Assembly (NCBI GenBank): GCA_014529385.2
Contig: CM043943.1
Span: 158,242,247-158,306,246 of the forward strand
Length of the DNA: 64,000 nt
Source of the DNA: Adiantum capillus-veneris
Lineage: Eukaryota; Streptophyta; Polypodiopsida; Polypodiales; Pteridaceae
Reading direction: 5' to 3'
Part shown: positions 35,181-46,914 of the stretch, piece by piece
Position numbering within the stretch: the first letter of the stretch is position 1
Layout: the number at the start of each line of letters is the position of its first letter
Position numbers and translations under genes: made by a program
The notes under the pieces: generated by a model
Database searches by the model: none
The model's input: only the letters and a program-made list of their open reading frames with translations
What the model was told of the DNA's origin: nothing

Positions 35181-38100
35181 TTTTGGGGGGGATCGCTACA
35201 ATAGAAATGCCTATCACGTGGATTCAATAGTAGGGATTATTTTATTCTATATTTTGTCACATTTCTACATACTGAAGGGTGTTGAAAAATTGATAATGAA
35301 AAAAAAATATCAAATAGAAAATGGGTCCACACTTTTGGTGAAAAATTCATAGCTAAGGGGTTTTATAAGTATTTCTTGAATGCACACAATATACAGGTTT
35401 TATATAGTGACCCCCTGAGATTTCACCCTACTTAGGAAGGGAAGCATCACATTGTCCCACCTTCACATCTTGAACCTTATGTGGGGCTCTCTAAATACCA
35501 AGCCTCACTATCTTATTGTAGTGACAATGAGAACCATGAACATAAATGTCATACAGTGGGACAAAGTCTACTCGGCTAGTGCATAGAGGCTACAAGAGGT
35601 TGTCAAGCTCTCAAAAAACACACTTAGTCCCTATGTACTCAAAGTTACACAACTATATGTTAGGCAACAAATACTATCTACGACACCGCAGACAAATCTC
35701 ACTAGTTCACCAAGAAAATGAAATCTAATCGAGACAAAACATATAGGACAGGTTAAGAACATCTAAAGACACATTCTTGATCCCTTAAATCCCCCTTTTG
35801 GCCACTTTTCAAAATCACGCTTATTATCTATAGGGCAGATTTGACTTAATCATTTTTTGACCCCAAATACACCCTAGAGTTTAGCAATGAAGCCACTACA
35901 CCCCCCCAATGCATAAAATGTAGTTTGTTATGTAAATCTAGAGTTATGAGTAGATTAGGAACTAGGTGAGAAGCAACAAAAATAGAGTTTTATCTCGAGA
36001 AAAACACAATGTCATGAAGATCTTTCACCTGTGAATGCAATGAAGAAATCGGCACTTCAAAAGGACACTTCACGAGGGAGATATGAGCTTGAGAAAGAAG
36101 AAGGAGAGAACACAGTGGTTTGCAAGTCAGTCGTAACACTTATTATCCAAAACTTCTCCCTTAGGTTTTACAAAAAATGGCTTTTATACCTTAGCCAAAG
36201 GTTCACGGTTCAAAATGAGCAAATAGTCCTAACTCTCAACAACCTAGGATTGCTTTGATACAATTTGGAAGCATGTAGCCCCATTGTGTCTGGCTCAATA
36301 TCAAATAATAGTTACAAAATAATTTTAAAATCAAAGGAACTACAACGGGTTAGGGATATGGGTGTTTAGAATGATCAAAATAGTGAAAAATTACATCAAA
36401 GGTTGTATGTAGGCTCTCGATGTTAGCTATGTGGACTCAGTCATCCTTGACACAACCTCAAGGAATTGGATAGTGTTCATACTTGCGGGCATGTTGCTAC
36501 TTCTTGAGGGCTTTGAGAGCATCATAATAATTTATCATGAGTTTCTTGTCTGGTTCGTCCATGAATTGCAAGTTGATTGGAGTATGAAGCACCATTGTTG
36601 TGTAGCCCACAACCTAGCTCGAAGGTTTTCCACCACAAGGGATGAAGATCTTGCATCTGAAAGTGAGGAACCCTGTGTAGAATGCCTCTTAGATGTTTGC
36701 ATGTAGTAGGAGGGTAAGAACATCAATCTAGCATAGAAGCCATAGAGCACATCATCTGGAGGCTGATCTGACAAAGCATAGTTGAGCCCTTGATTTCCTT
36801 CAAGAAAGTCCATCCATGGCATTTCAATCTACTCTGCTTGGTGAAAGGTTTGGATGTAGGTTAGAAGCATCTTGGCAATCTTTATGAACATGATGCATGC
36901 CAAATCTGGTATTCTTTTGGAGATTTCAATTTTTTTCGATAGGGTTTGGATCATCTAGTCCTTTGTAGCTCTGCCTTTGGGAGTACTAGACCACGGGTAG
37001 TTCAGCCATGTAGGATGTTTTTTTAGGATTAACTGGTGACTGGCCCAACTCCTAACTCTTGGCACGAGGCAAAAGGTAGGGTCCTTTTCTATTTCAGGTG
37101 GTGCTTGAGTGTAGAGGATCAGGTACCTTGATTGTCTTTTGAGCCAGCACATCCACCAAGCCGGATGTGGATTAGCATTGCCCGCCGCTGTTTTTTCTTT
37201 GATCAATCTCTCCTTTACTTTGAGAATTTCATATTTGATAAGTGGGAAAGGGATAGATTGCTGGTGCCAGATTTCTGTGGCCTGCTTGGAATTGAGTTGG
37301 GCTATGTTGGTGGAGTGGAGAATCCAATTCTCTCACACCATGGCCTCTTTCCAAATGTCTTCAATTTGAAACTTTATATTGACTTTGAGATCTTTTCTGG
37401 CCTCAGTACTGAAGTTATCTATAGTTCCTTGCTCGGTATCTAGCTCAACTATTGAGGATCGCTATGTACAAAGTGTTTAAGCCATTATTGGGTTATTTTT
37501 GTGCCTTTTCTCAAATTTTGACCAAGGTTGACTATATACTTAGAAACAAAATACAAAAAGCTTTTGTGTATGGAGTATATACAAGAGTATGGGGTTATTT
37601 TGGCCATGTCATGACCTAATCCTCCTTTACTTACTTTTCAGGCATTTACTTATCCATTTTGGAAAAATCAAATCGCAATAAAGAACAACAAAGTTTAAAA
37701 CATTGTAAAATAGTGCCTGTTAATATATATAAACCCTTTTCACCTCCTGAGTTCTGGCATGTCTTTCGTCATGTCTCACCCTCCCGTCTTTGAGTTTTCC
37801 TGCACAAATTAGAAATTATGGGTTCAAGGTGGGTGGAGCAATATTTCTGGCTTCATATAGATTCTATTGGAGTATTGCAACACGAGCTTCCATCGGCATT
37901 TGGAAAAATTCAACAAGATCGGCCGTGTTGACAACTGACTTGGGTTGTTTTGGCTGCCATAATTGGTGTTTCTGAAATTGCTTATCTTGCATATGAATTG
38001 GATGGTTGTCTCATGTTTTTGCCAGTGGAATCCAGATACAAGACTGATTTTTTTTTGCGCTTGGCATAACTCTTTGGATATCCATACATGGTTGTTGACT

Positions 38101-38450
38101 TTGTTGGTTGGTGCTTTTCTTGGTGCTTGGTTGGTTTATTTGGCCTCATAGAGAAATTCAACTTGCTACGGTTATTAATCCAAATAAACTCTTGTGTGTT
38201 CTGAGCTTGAACCAACTTCTTTGGTACCCATATTTTTGTGATAGATCTAGGGATGTTTCGTATGGGTAAGTGAGATGATATTGAAGTCTTTGCCGGCTTA
38301 TGGGTTTCGAGTGATTCTTTTGCATGCATTTCACCTTTCCTGACCCAAACTTGTTTTGTTTCGAGTTTTTGCTTTGGTAACCATCTCTCTCTTTTGTTTT
38401 GCCATATTTTTGTTCGGTGATGGTGTGGATTTGGTTGATCCCATTGAGAG
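35181..38450. other. No gene recognised
   Basis: AT-rich. Minus-strand open stretches at 36535-36822 and 36955-37206 lie in one plausible cargo-like block, but I recognise no domain. Plus-strand frames at 37132 and 37790 overlap them or look random. Confidence 0.45.
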
Positions 38451-38650
38451 GTGGAAGCACAAAACAGACCCGACGGACTCTACACTAGGACTATGCACAA
38501 TAGCCTCATCATGGTAGGTACACAATAGGGGAACCACCTAGCTTGGAATGCGGCTAGGACACATGGTAGGGGGTTGGCACATAATACAAGGAATATGTGA
38601 GAGAAGGAGAGAGAGGGAGAGGAAGAGATCATTATAGCTTCATTAATATA

Positions 38651-38912
38651 GGCTTCTTAAACACCATAACACAAGAAAGATGTGAGAGAAGGAGAAAGAG
38701 GGAGAGGAGAAGATCATTAGACTTCCTAAAGTCTTCCAGGTGGTCCCCTCTTGACTCCATGTGCAAGCCTTGTGTCCACAAGGCTTCTTAAACACCATAA
38801 CACAAGGAAGATGTGAGAGAAGGAGAAAGAGGGAGAGGAGAAGATCATTAGACTTCCTAAAGTCTTCCAGGTAGTCCCCTCTTGACTCCATGTGCAAGCC
38901 TTGTGTCCACAA
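38651..38912. repeat. 131-bp tandem duplication in the left LTR
   Basis: ggcttcttaaacaccataac...gtccacaa occurs at 38651-38781 and 38782-38912, differing at only a few positions. The right LTR has a single equivalent, split by extra sequence. Confidence 0.9.
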
Positions 38913-39368
38913 GTGAATTATGCTTGAATTTGATAATATTTTGTTGACTCCAACTCCATAATGCATAAGATTCTCTTCCCTTTTACTGTTGACTCTTATT
39001 CTTCACCTATAGTGAACATTAGGTAGTGACCATTAGGTTATAATCGACATCTAGTGAATTTTCCTTTGTTTTCATAGGGTTTGTTCCTTCCTCTCCTTTT
39101 TTTTGAGATCAAAATGTGTCAAAACCATAGCTATGTACAAAATATATACATAGACTTTTTATGATCTTCGTGTATCAGGTCCTTCCTCCTCCATCAAGCC
39201 TTGAAGCCTTGCCATCAAGTACATACCAAGAGAGAGGTGGTCCAAAATTTGAAAAACGGCCCTCATTAGCCCTCCCCCTGAAACTAGAGGCATTTATGCC
39301 TCTAGCTCCATAATTGAGTTGATTGAGTACTAGAGGAGCCGATGTCTACTTGCCTTTTGAACTAGCCA

Positions 39369-40611
39369 TTACATTTGGCCATTAGTGAGATCTTTGGGAC
39401 ATTCACCTATTTTCAAGAAAATAAATATGTCATGCAAAGGCTCCCTGGCTAGAGCATCAATGATCAACAAATCAAACTGCCTTTGAGTAAATGGAAAGCC
39501 TACGGCTTTCAAAATTTTGTGCCAATATCCTCCAGGATCCCAAGTAAAGAATAGAATAGTCACCTTCAATGTTCTAACAATAAAACTTCTTACTTCATGC
39601 CAAAAAGGATAGGATTTGTAACCACCATAAGTGAAAGGATAAATGACTATCTTGTCTTCTTTCAAGACAATACTTAAAATCATGATCCCCAGATTGTACC
39701 AAGAGTCCTCCATCTACGGCTTCCTTGTTGATGTGGCAAATTCGAGTTTTCTTTAGAATGTAGCTTACCGCTATTGCTGAAGCGATCAAAAGAGTCACTA
39801 TCCTCTTGGATTTTGTCAAAAAGGTACATTGCCTTTCTTGACAATGGTAATAATCCACCAACCTTGTAGCTCAAAGACAAGCTTGATACATTTTGTACCA
39901 AAGTGCATAGCATATACAAAAGATAGGTTGCAATCCACTCGTTGAAAACATTATCATCTTGACTATATGCATACAAGACCATAATGCCATCTTTCTCACA
40001 TTGGGATCCATTTTTTGTGGCTCTTATGACCACCCCTTGTGCTAAGGTTTCTGTAAAGTTGTCTTAAATGCATATAACACAGTACGATCAAACACAATCT
40101 CTACATCTAGGTTTCCAAACCTAGATCTTCAATAAGTTGCTACTACATCCACTTGCTTAAGAATCTTTGTAGGGTGGAATCCAAAATACCACTCCTTGGT
40201 AGAAACTATCCCAGTTTGCTCTCCAATAGCATCCTCTAATCGGTGTAGTACCAAAGACTTCATGCTTACTTCTTGCAATTGTATATCTGGTGGATCCACC
40301 TTGTTGTGATCAGTGAGAATGAGACCCATGATTTCAAGAGAGTTATCACTATCATTCCTTGTTGTAGATTCTTTCTCCAATGTTGTAGTGGAATTGTTAA
40401 AGAGCTCATTTGCAGTAGTCTCTAGGTCCATCCCTTGCTGCTTACCAATCTTCATGTTGTATGGAATCTCCTTGCCCTTTCTAGCTTGCATATTGAGAAA
40501 TCCTGTGTCCAAATATTGATTTTCTCTCATGGCCATGAGCCATGGTCTCTGTGATATAATTGGGTAGCCCTCCCCCTTAGGGATGGTCCAAGCCCTGCAT
40601 AGAAACATCAC
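39369..40611 (-). pseudogene. Unrecognised internal coding remains of the LTR element
   Basis: Minus-strand open stretches (40611-40129, 40033-39680, 39713-39369) probably derive from one protein broken by frameshifts. They are rich in aromatic and basic residues and contain segments such as 'WDPGGYWHKILKAVGFPF'. I see no protease, RT or integrase motif. Position after the zinc knuckle would fit a gag extension or captured host sequence. Confidence 0.35.
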
Positions 40612-40981
40612 TCACAAGATCACAAGATTCTATAGACTCACCAATTGTAAAATTTAAAATGCCAATTTTTGGTCATGGTTTAGACTTCCTCTTGATTGAA
40701 TCCCTTTTGGTCTTCATCCTTTCTTGCCTTTGTGAAGCTTCCTCATGTCTAGAGTGATTAAATCCCATGGTGTCTACCTCTTCTACCTTGGTCTCACCCT
40801 CCTCTACTCCCTTAATTTGTTTCTCCATTTTCATCTTGCCCTTACCTTCAAGACTGATGAAACTCACGGCTTGGTCATTGGCTATTGGTGGTGGGGGTAA
40901 GGGTGGAATGAGAGGTTATGGTTGCACAGGTCATTGTAATATTTACATAGGTGGTGCTTGTTGTGGTGGCCTTGGTGGTGG

Positions 40982-41745
40982 TTATCTTACACTTGGTGAA
41001 GAAATTTGGTTTTGTCGAGCTCCTTTGTTGAAATTCTGCCTCCTTGGGTGTGGGCAGTAACACATGCCATGGCCATCTTTCCCACAATTATAGCAGTGGT
41101 ATTCTTGGTTTTTCCTTTGTTTTCCTCTACCTTGCTCTTGATTGTGGTTGTGTGCATGCCCTTGTTGCACCAAATGCAGAGATAGATTCTCCAACTGAAT
41201 AGTGATGCCGCTCAACAGGTCTTCACCTTCACCAGGCCTCTACCTCTTGTTAAAGCCCACATCATCCTCCATATTGGGTTCAGGCAAGAAGAGTCTACCT
41301 CAATTGCCTTTCCATTTTGCATGCGGCGGTGACGCTTGGGTTGTCGTACTTCACTTGAACTCTCTAGGCCTAGAGAGAGTGTAGGCTCACTTGCTTCCAA
41401 AAAATGCTTTAGTCTTTGTGGCTTGGACTTTGTGGTTGATGTAGCTGACAACTCTTCTCTAAACGTTGGAGAGAAAACACTTGATGCTACACAAAATTTG
41501 ACTGTTGTGAGAGTGCTGATGCAGTTCTCAAAGCAAAAATGACAGTCCGTAGCCCTCCCTCTTAATGCTCTTGATTTGCAATTAGCACAAGCAATGCGAG
41601 ATGAAAAGCTTACCTCTTGGATATCAATGACTCTACAACCTGGAAGTAGCACTTCAATGAAGGTCTTGAGTGCTTCTACAGTCTCCTCTTCTTCCGTCTT
41701 ACAATTTGAAAACTCTTGTAGCCACTCATCCATGATTGATGGCAT
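40982..41745 (-). pseudogene. Gag-like protein with CCHC zinc knuckle (frameshifted)
   Basis: The N-terminal part (41745-41212) begins MPSIMDEWLQEFSNCKTEEE and contains a cysteine cluster (CANC, then CHFCFENC near 41560). A frame change near 41215 leads to a Q/N-rich stretch and CYNCGKDGHGMCYC near 41080, a C-x2-C-x4-H-x4-C knuckle typical of retroelement nucleocapsid. It lies just inside the PBS, where gag is expected. The first cysteine cluster is not a feature I recognise from gag and may be captured. Confidence 0.55.
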
Positions 41746-41785
41746 GAATCACTACTCTTTGTTGACTAAAGGTCTTGCAAAGCCC

Positions 41786-41803
41786 TCCTCCGTGGGGGCA
41801 CCA
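41786..41803 (-). promoter_or_regulatory. Candidate primer binding site
   Basis: Reads TGGTGCCCCCACGGAGGA on the minus strand, starting TGG two to three bases inside the 5' LTR. The tRNA partner is not identified. Confidence 0.45.
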
Positions 41804-42031
41804 AAGGAAGCACAATACAGACCCGGTTGCTTCTACACCAGGACTACACACAATGCCTCATCATGGGAGGTACACAAAAGGGGCACCACCTTGCTTGGAA
41901 TGCGGCTAGGATGCATGGTAGGGAATTGGCACATAACACAAGGAATATGTGAGATAAGGAGAAAGAGGAGAGGAACAGATCATTACAACTTCATTAATAT
42001 AGGCTTCATAAACACCATAACACAAGGAACA

Positions 42032-42035
<4 letters not shown>

Positions 42036-42085
<50 letters not shown>
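42036..42085 (+). repeat. (GA)n microsatellite in the right LTR
   Basis: About 50 nt of (GA)n. The equivalent place in the left LTR is only a broken GA-rich stretch (agagaaggagaaagagggag), so the tract expanded in one LTR. Confidence 0.9.
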
Positions 42086-42088
<3 letters not shown>

Positions 42089-43389
42089 GAGATCATTAGA
42101 GCTCCATCAATATAGGCTTCATAAACACAATACCAACATTCATGAGGAGAATTGCACATAATCAACATCTCACAAATTCATGTGTGCATGGTATCTCAAA
42201 CCTCTTGGCCATTAAGAAACCAAAACAAATGACCATAGCCAATACTATGCCATAGTATAACTATGTGTGTGCAGAGGTGCATACATATGAGAGCGTGAGT
42301 GCTAAAGCTTCATTGTGTGTGTGTGTGCCAAAGCTTGATTGTGTGTCTGTTTAAAAAGATAAGGCCTCCTTTTATAGGCCAAGAGAGTGATTAGAGAAGT
42401 GATTATGAGCAAAAGAAGTTAGTACAAAGTAACCTCAGTTAGAGGCATTCCCCCAATGAGAGAGATCTGTGTGCCCTGGTTATTGACCATCATTTCCTCC
42501 TAATCGCCTTCATCATGGTGATCTTTGTCTCCATGCCACCTTCCATAGCTTGAGTTCAAGAGCTTCCTTATAATATTTGAGAGAGTCTTGATAAAATAAG
42601 ACAAAATCAAGCAATAATGGAGAGAAACCTATGAGAAATTATGTGTGTGGAGTTGGATAACCATGAATTCTTCCCATGTGAACAGATAAGCTCCACCATT
42701 TTGGCCATATCTCCCAAACCATAGCTCCAAAAATTATAAAACAAATAGGGACAAAAAGATCAACTTATCGCCTACAACTTTGATGTTGAATTTTTTTCCA
42801 ATTTGGAATGGAAGAAATAGAGAAAAATCCCACAAAAATATGTGTTTGTCTTTTTCCTTCCAAAAGTCTTCAGGTGGTCCCCTCTTGACTCCGTGTGCAA
42901 GCTTTGTGTCCACAAGTGAATTATGCTTGAATTTGATAATATTTTGTTGACTCCAACTCCATAATGTATAAGATTCTCTTCCCTTTTACTATTGACTCTT
43001 ATTCTTCATCTATAGTGACCATCAGGTAGAATCAACATCCAATGAATTTTTCCTTTTTTTTATAGGGTTTGTATCTACCTCTTCTTATTTTTGAGATCAT
43101 AATGTATCAAAACCATAGCTATGTACAAAATTTATACATAGATTTTTTGTGATTCTCATGCATCAGATCCTTCCTCCTCCATGAAACCTTGAAGCCTTGC
43201 CATCAAGTACATACCAAGAGAGAGGTGGTCCAAAATTTGAAAAGTGGTGCTCACCATCTTGACTTGGTGTGTTGGCTTTTGTGTAGATTCCTTGGCAATC
43301 CATTGTATGGTTCCTGAAGTCAAGGTTTTTTTGCCCTTGTCAATAGTCTTGTCCATTGATGGCCTTGATTTTGTGACTTTGGTCAATGG

Positions 43390-43850
43390 AACCGTTTGCC
43401 TCTCTGTTTCATTCTAAATTTGTACTAGATCGGACTTCCACTCTATTTGAACATTATGCATCCTTTACCAGGGTTGTTCTAGCAATATTTTGTGTTGGTT
43501 TTGATGGTTGTTTACCACATAAAATCTATGTGGATAGACTTATTGATTGATTTGAATATACAAGGTCACCAACCCTAATGCTTTGATCTGATAGTCAATA
43601 TAGCTATGCATCTCATGTGATGTCATTTGAAGCTTTGCGTATTGACCAATTTGTTTATACAAGCTGAGGAAAATGATATTTCCTTGGGATCCTCTATCAA
43701 GTAGAGTGGTAGTTCTAAATTGATTGTCGACTTTGATTACTAGATCCACTCTATCTTTTTTGAATTGGTTTATGAAAATGGTGTTGATCCGCAATGTTCT
43801 CCCATGTTGATGTTGTCGTAGAAGCCTTTGCTTAGCCATTCATTTTGTAG
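43390..43850 (-). pseudogene. Retroelement aspartic protease fragment directly after integrase
   Basis: Reads TTTLLDRGSQGNIIFLSLYK with the catalytic D-(T/S)-G changed to D-R-G. After a stop it continues 'HRFYVVNNHQNQHKILLEQPW', which resembles the ILLGRPW flap-side end of Ty3/gypsy proteases. In a normal element protease precedes RT. Here it follows the integrase tail of the gypsy element in the same orientation. It is probably a remnant of a neighbouring element joined end to end. Confidence 0.6.
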
Positions 43851-43869
43851 CTTCTGTCTATGCTTCTTC

Positions 43870-45473
43870 CAAAATCCATTGCTTTACTTTTGTTTGTTGT
43901 TTTTCATTATGGATCTGTTGTAGCATTTCTTGGGTTAGTGGTAGATGATACTTCTTGAGCCCGCATCCACTAATCTAGCTAGCAATTTCTTCTCCATCTA
44001 ATGTCACAAGCTTGACGACACCACTTGGTGACAAATGTTTGATCACAAAGGGTCCCATCCCTTGATTTTTGAGTTTTTTAGCATGTTGTTTTAGAGTATA
44101 AACTAAGACGTAATCCCCTGTTTGAAATTCTTTTGATTGTACATGCTTGTTGAAGAACTCTTTGTGGCATCTTTTTTGAGCATAGATAGATGCTACCGCT
44201 TGAAGGCGTAGCACATCTAGTTTTCCAAATCATCTAATCTTGATGACAATTCATGACCTATCCACTCTAATTGTCTAGCTACTCTCAGGGTTGGGATGAA
44301 GAATTCAATGGGTAGAATTGAATTAAGACCAAACACCGTATTGTAGGGTGTGGTTCCAATGGATGTCTTGTAGGCCACTCTATCTGCCCATAGAATGGAA
44401 TGTAACTTTTGGTCCCAATCCGTTCATGAATCCGACATAAGTTTTATCAATATTGTGCAAAGTGTTTATTAGTAGCTTCAGCATGTCCATTGGCTTGTGG
44501 GTGGTATGTGGCAGACTTTTTATGAATAATCATGAACTTGTCAAGAAAATTTTCAATAACTTTGTTTATGAAATGTGTCCCTCTATCATTGACAATTTCT
44601 ATGGGTAATCCATATCTTACAAAGATATTTTTGTATAGAAATTGTGTAGTTGTATTGGCGTCTGCTTTTTGTGTGTCTTTTACTTAAGCCCATTTTGTGA
44701 GATAGTTCGTGGGTGGACAATGATATATTGGGCATGGAATTTGTAAGCAGGTGGTGAGATGGTCCTACAAAATCTAGACCCCACTTAGAAAATTCCCTTG
44801 CTCCCATCATTGGGCGTAATGGCATCTCGTCTCTTTTGTTAGGTACCTTGGTGCGCTGGCAATCATTGTATTGTTTAACATATTCATCTGCATCCATGTG
44901 CAATGTAGGCCACCATATTCTCGTAGTTAAGACAATTTCAACTATGTTGTCTAAGATAGGCAAATATTCATTTTTTGTAGCACATATTCTGAGTAGGTTA
45001 TCCTTCCCTCTCTTTTAGAGTTGATTTCAATTAACGTGAAGTCTCAAGATTCTAACTCAATGGCTCTTTGTTTGGCTCTTGTGATATTTTTTGGGAATGT
45101 CCTTGTTTTGTTAGATAATCAACCATATATTTACTCCATTGTGGTGCGATTGATATCTGAAATTATTTGGAATAATCCACCGTTAGCTTGTTTTCTCATG
45201 TAGCACAATTTAGAACATAACTACGTACATCCCTATGCATATCAAATCAAAACACTCCCAATTGCTTTAGGTGTTGGTGTGTTTTCTTTTGAGAGCAATG
45301 GAAGGCTATGTCTAGTACATGGGCTTCCATGAAATAGCACTCATATTGAAGAAGACAAATTTGTTGGCCAAGAGATAATGACTGAATTTGTTTATGACAT
45401 ATATCATTCCTAACCCTTCTTGTTTTGTGGTTGTGTAATTATTTTCCGCATTGTTCAGTTGTAGACTAGAATA
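43870..45473 (-). pseudogene. Ty3/gypsy RNase H (C-terminal part) and integrase
   Basis: On the minus strand from 45470: QLNNAENNYTTTKQEGLGMI and 'KFSHYLLANKFVFF' (RNase H). Then an H2C2-side segment 'RIWWPTLHMDADEYVKQYND', 'WGLDFVGP' (integrase core start, near 44790), and the tail 'VQSKEFQTGDYVLVYTLKQH' with 'GPFVIKHLSPSGVVKL' (near 44050). Stops and frameshifts are frequent. This is the downstream half of the element whose gag to RT lies at 59526-64000; a DNA transposon separates them. Confidence 0.8.
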
Positions 45474-45494
45474 GGGTGAAAGCATAGAATGGTG
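45474..45494 (+). repeat. Left terminal inverted repeat
   Basis: GGGTGAAAGCATAGAATGG then tg, directly after the ATA duplication. It pairs with 59500-59522 with one extra G at the tip and two 1-nt indels. Confidence 0.75.
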
Positions 45495-45500
45495 TCTAAA

Positions 45501-45532
45501 TACTTGGTGTCCATGGACATGGACACCAAGTA
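45501..45532. repeat. Subterminal perfect hairpin
   Basis: tacttggtgtccatg (45501-45515) and catggacaccaagta (45518-45532) are exact reverse complements around GA. The position just inside the left TIR suggests a transposase-binding or folding element. No counterpart was seen at the right end. Confidence 0.85.
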
Positions 45533-45580
45533 TGATGCTATGGATGGCACCATAGCTGGGCTTTTAAGTCAATAATTTTT

Positions 45581-45676
45581 AAAAGAATATTGGTAAAAGA
45601 ATATAGGTAAGATAAATGACTTCACGACTCCACTACTCGGATTGAAAGACATGGAGCGGTTAGCACGCGTGGACCT

Positions 45677-45711
<35 letters not shown>

Positions 45712-45805
45712 AAAAGAATATTGGTCAAAGAATAGAGATAAGATAAATGACTTCACGACTCCACTACTCGGATTGAAAGACATGGAGCGGTTAGCACGCG
45801 TGGAC

Positions 45806-45842
<37 letters not shown>
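45581..45842. repeat. 131-bp tandem duplication near the left end
   Basis: aaaagaatattggtaaaaga...gcacgcgtggacctctccc(TC)n occurs at 45581-45711 and 45712-45842, differing mainly in (TC) tract length and a few substitutions. A third (TC)n tract follows at 45872-45914. Confidence 0.9.
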
Positions 45843-45843
<1 letters not shown>

Positions 45844-45865
45844 CTAAGATGGCCTCCAATGCCCA

Positions 45866-45916
<51 letters not shown>

Positions 45917-45995
45917 ATCTCCTGTTCACAATATAGATGATGGAGACTCTTTTCCTCTCGCTTTGGTTTTTGCTCACACCTCCTCACAAGCAACA

Positions 45996-46440
45996 ATGGA
46001 GCTTCTTGAACTCAACAATGCAGCACAAATGGATTTCAGTTCACTATTACAATTAGGAAGTTTTGTACGACTTCATTCATTTCAAACTACTGCAGACTGT
46101 TCCAGGATGGTGGATGAAGGATTTTATGATGAGGCACATGGAATAGATATAGTTCATACGCAGGTGCACTCCAAGAGAAAGGCTTGTCTAAATGAGGATG
46201 AAATTATTGCAGTGAGGAAGTATGAAGCACAGGCTAAACGTGAGTACAGAAAGTGATGTCGTGCAAGAAAGCAAGTACAGCCAAGCATCAACATTGGAGC
46301 GGAAGATTGTCATAGGGAGGACGTCGATGTACACACAAAGGAAGACAAGAAGCAACATACTATTTATAATATTGTTCAGCACATTGTGAGACAATTGCAT
46401 AGTTATGGGAAAGAAGATCAGAATGCAATTCTTCAAGGTG
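45996..46440 (+). pseudogene. Transposase, N-terminal part
   Basis: The ATG at 45996 sits in good plant context (acaacaATGGAG) and opens MELLELNNAAQMDF. The frame runs to a TGA near 46254 (EYRK*CRARKQ, consistent with CGA to TGA decay) and continues open to about 46435, rich in K, R, H and Q. I recognise no domain here, but it is in frame with nothing else and directly precedes the helix-turn-helix-like part. A shift to the next frame occurs at about 46405-46440, by indel or a small intron. Confidence 0.55.
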
Positions 46441-46914
46441 AATGATGATAGAATCTTGCCATTCTGTGAAGATTTGTATCTTCCTGCAAATGGCCTTATT
46501 TCTGCACTCAAGGTCTCCTTACAGGAATTAAAGATTCCAAACTTAGCTGACAAGATGTTTTTAAAACGAAGCACATTCAGCATGCTGGTGAATGGATTAC
46601 TGCATGATAATGGGAGCCAAGGTAGAGGTGTTACTCTACATAAAGTGGCAAAGCTATTAAATGTTCATCCAAGGAATTTATATTCACCTTTGGGTAGACT
46701 TGACAACGATCCTCTGTCAAGTACGCTGAGGTTTGACTTATGCAAAAGGAAGTATGGAAATGCTGGGTCCTTATCGGAGGAATTGAAGCAGACAATTATT
46801 ACATTTTGGATAGAGCACAATAGGGTGTCTCCAAACAAGAAAGATATTTGTCGGAAACGATTGGGCATAAAACATTATCAATAGCATCCCATACACTTAC
46901 TTGATGAATCTCAG
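46405..46914 (+). pseudogene. Transposase exon upstream of the long intron
   Basis: Contains 'GVTLHKVAKLLNVHPRNLYS', which looks like a helix-turn-helix DNA-binding segment. It is followed by 'EELKQTIITFWIEHNRVSPN' and 'KKDICRKRLGIKHYQ', then a TAG at 46882-46884, then HPIHLLDESQ up to a CAG|GTAAAC donor at 46914/46915. The near-identical copy at 50024 has GAG in place of this TAG, so the stop is a later nonsense mutation. The FW...RVSPNKKD...H..H.LD.SQ order matches a family of plant and algal transposase-like proteins I know only as uncharacterised. Confidence 0.65.

Larger units (their letters stand above)
38452..43253 (-). mobile_element. LTR retrotransposon without pol
   Basis: Two direct long repeats flank 2.5 kb of internal DNA: 38452-39265 and about 41806-43253. 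Both share, at the left, 'ggaagcacaa.acagacccg...tgcttggaatgcggctagga' (third-base variants). At the right they share 'gtgaattatgcttgaatttg...accaagagagaggtggtcc'. On the minus strand the LTRs open TGAG (39265, 43253). A polypurine tract CAGGGGGAGGG lies at about 39269-39279 before the 3' LTR, and a PBS follows the 5' LTR at 41786-41803. A gag-like zinc knuckle is present, but no protease, RT or integrase, so it is non-autonomous. The left LTR lacks about 740 bp present in the right one and contains a 131-bp duplication. I could not confirm a target duplication. Confidence 0.75.

Noticed and set aside
38441-43257. CCAT as target duplication of the LTR element
   Set aside because: The match depends on an uncertain left LTR boundary; the better boundary (38452) gives no match.
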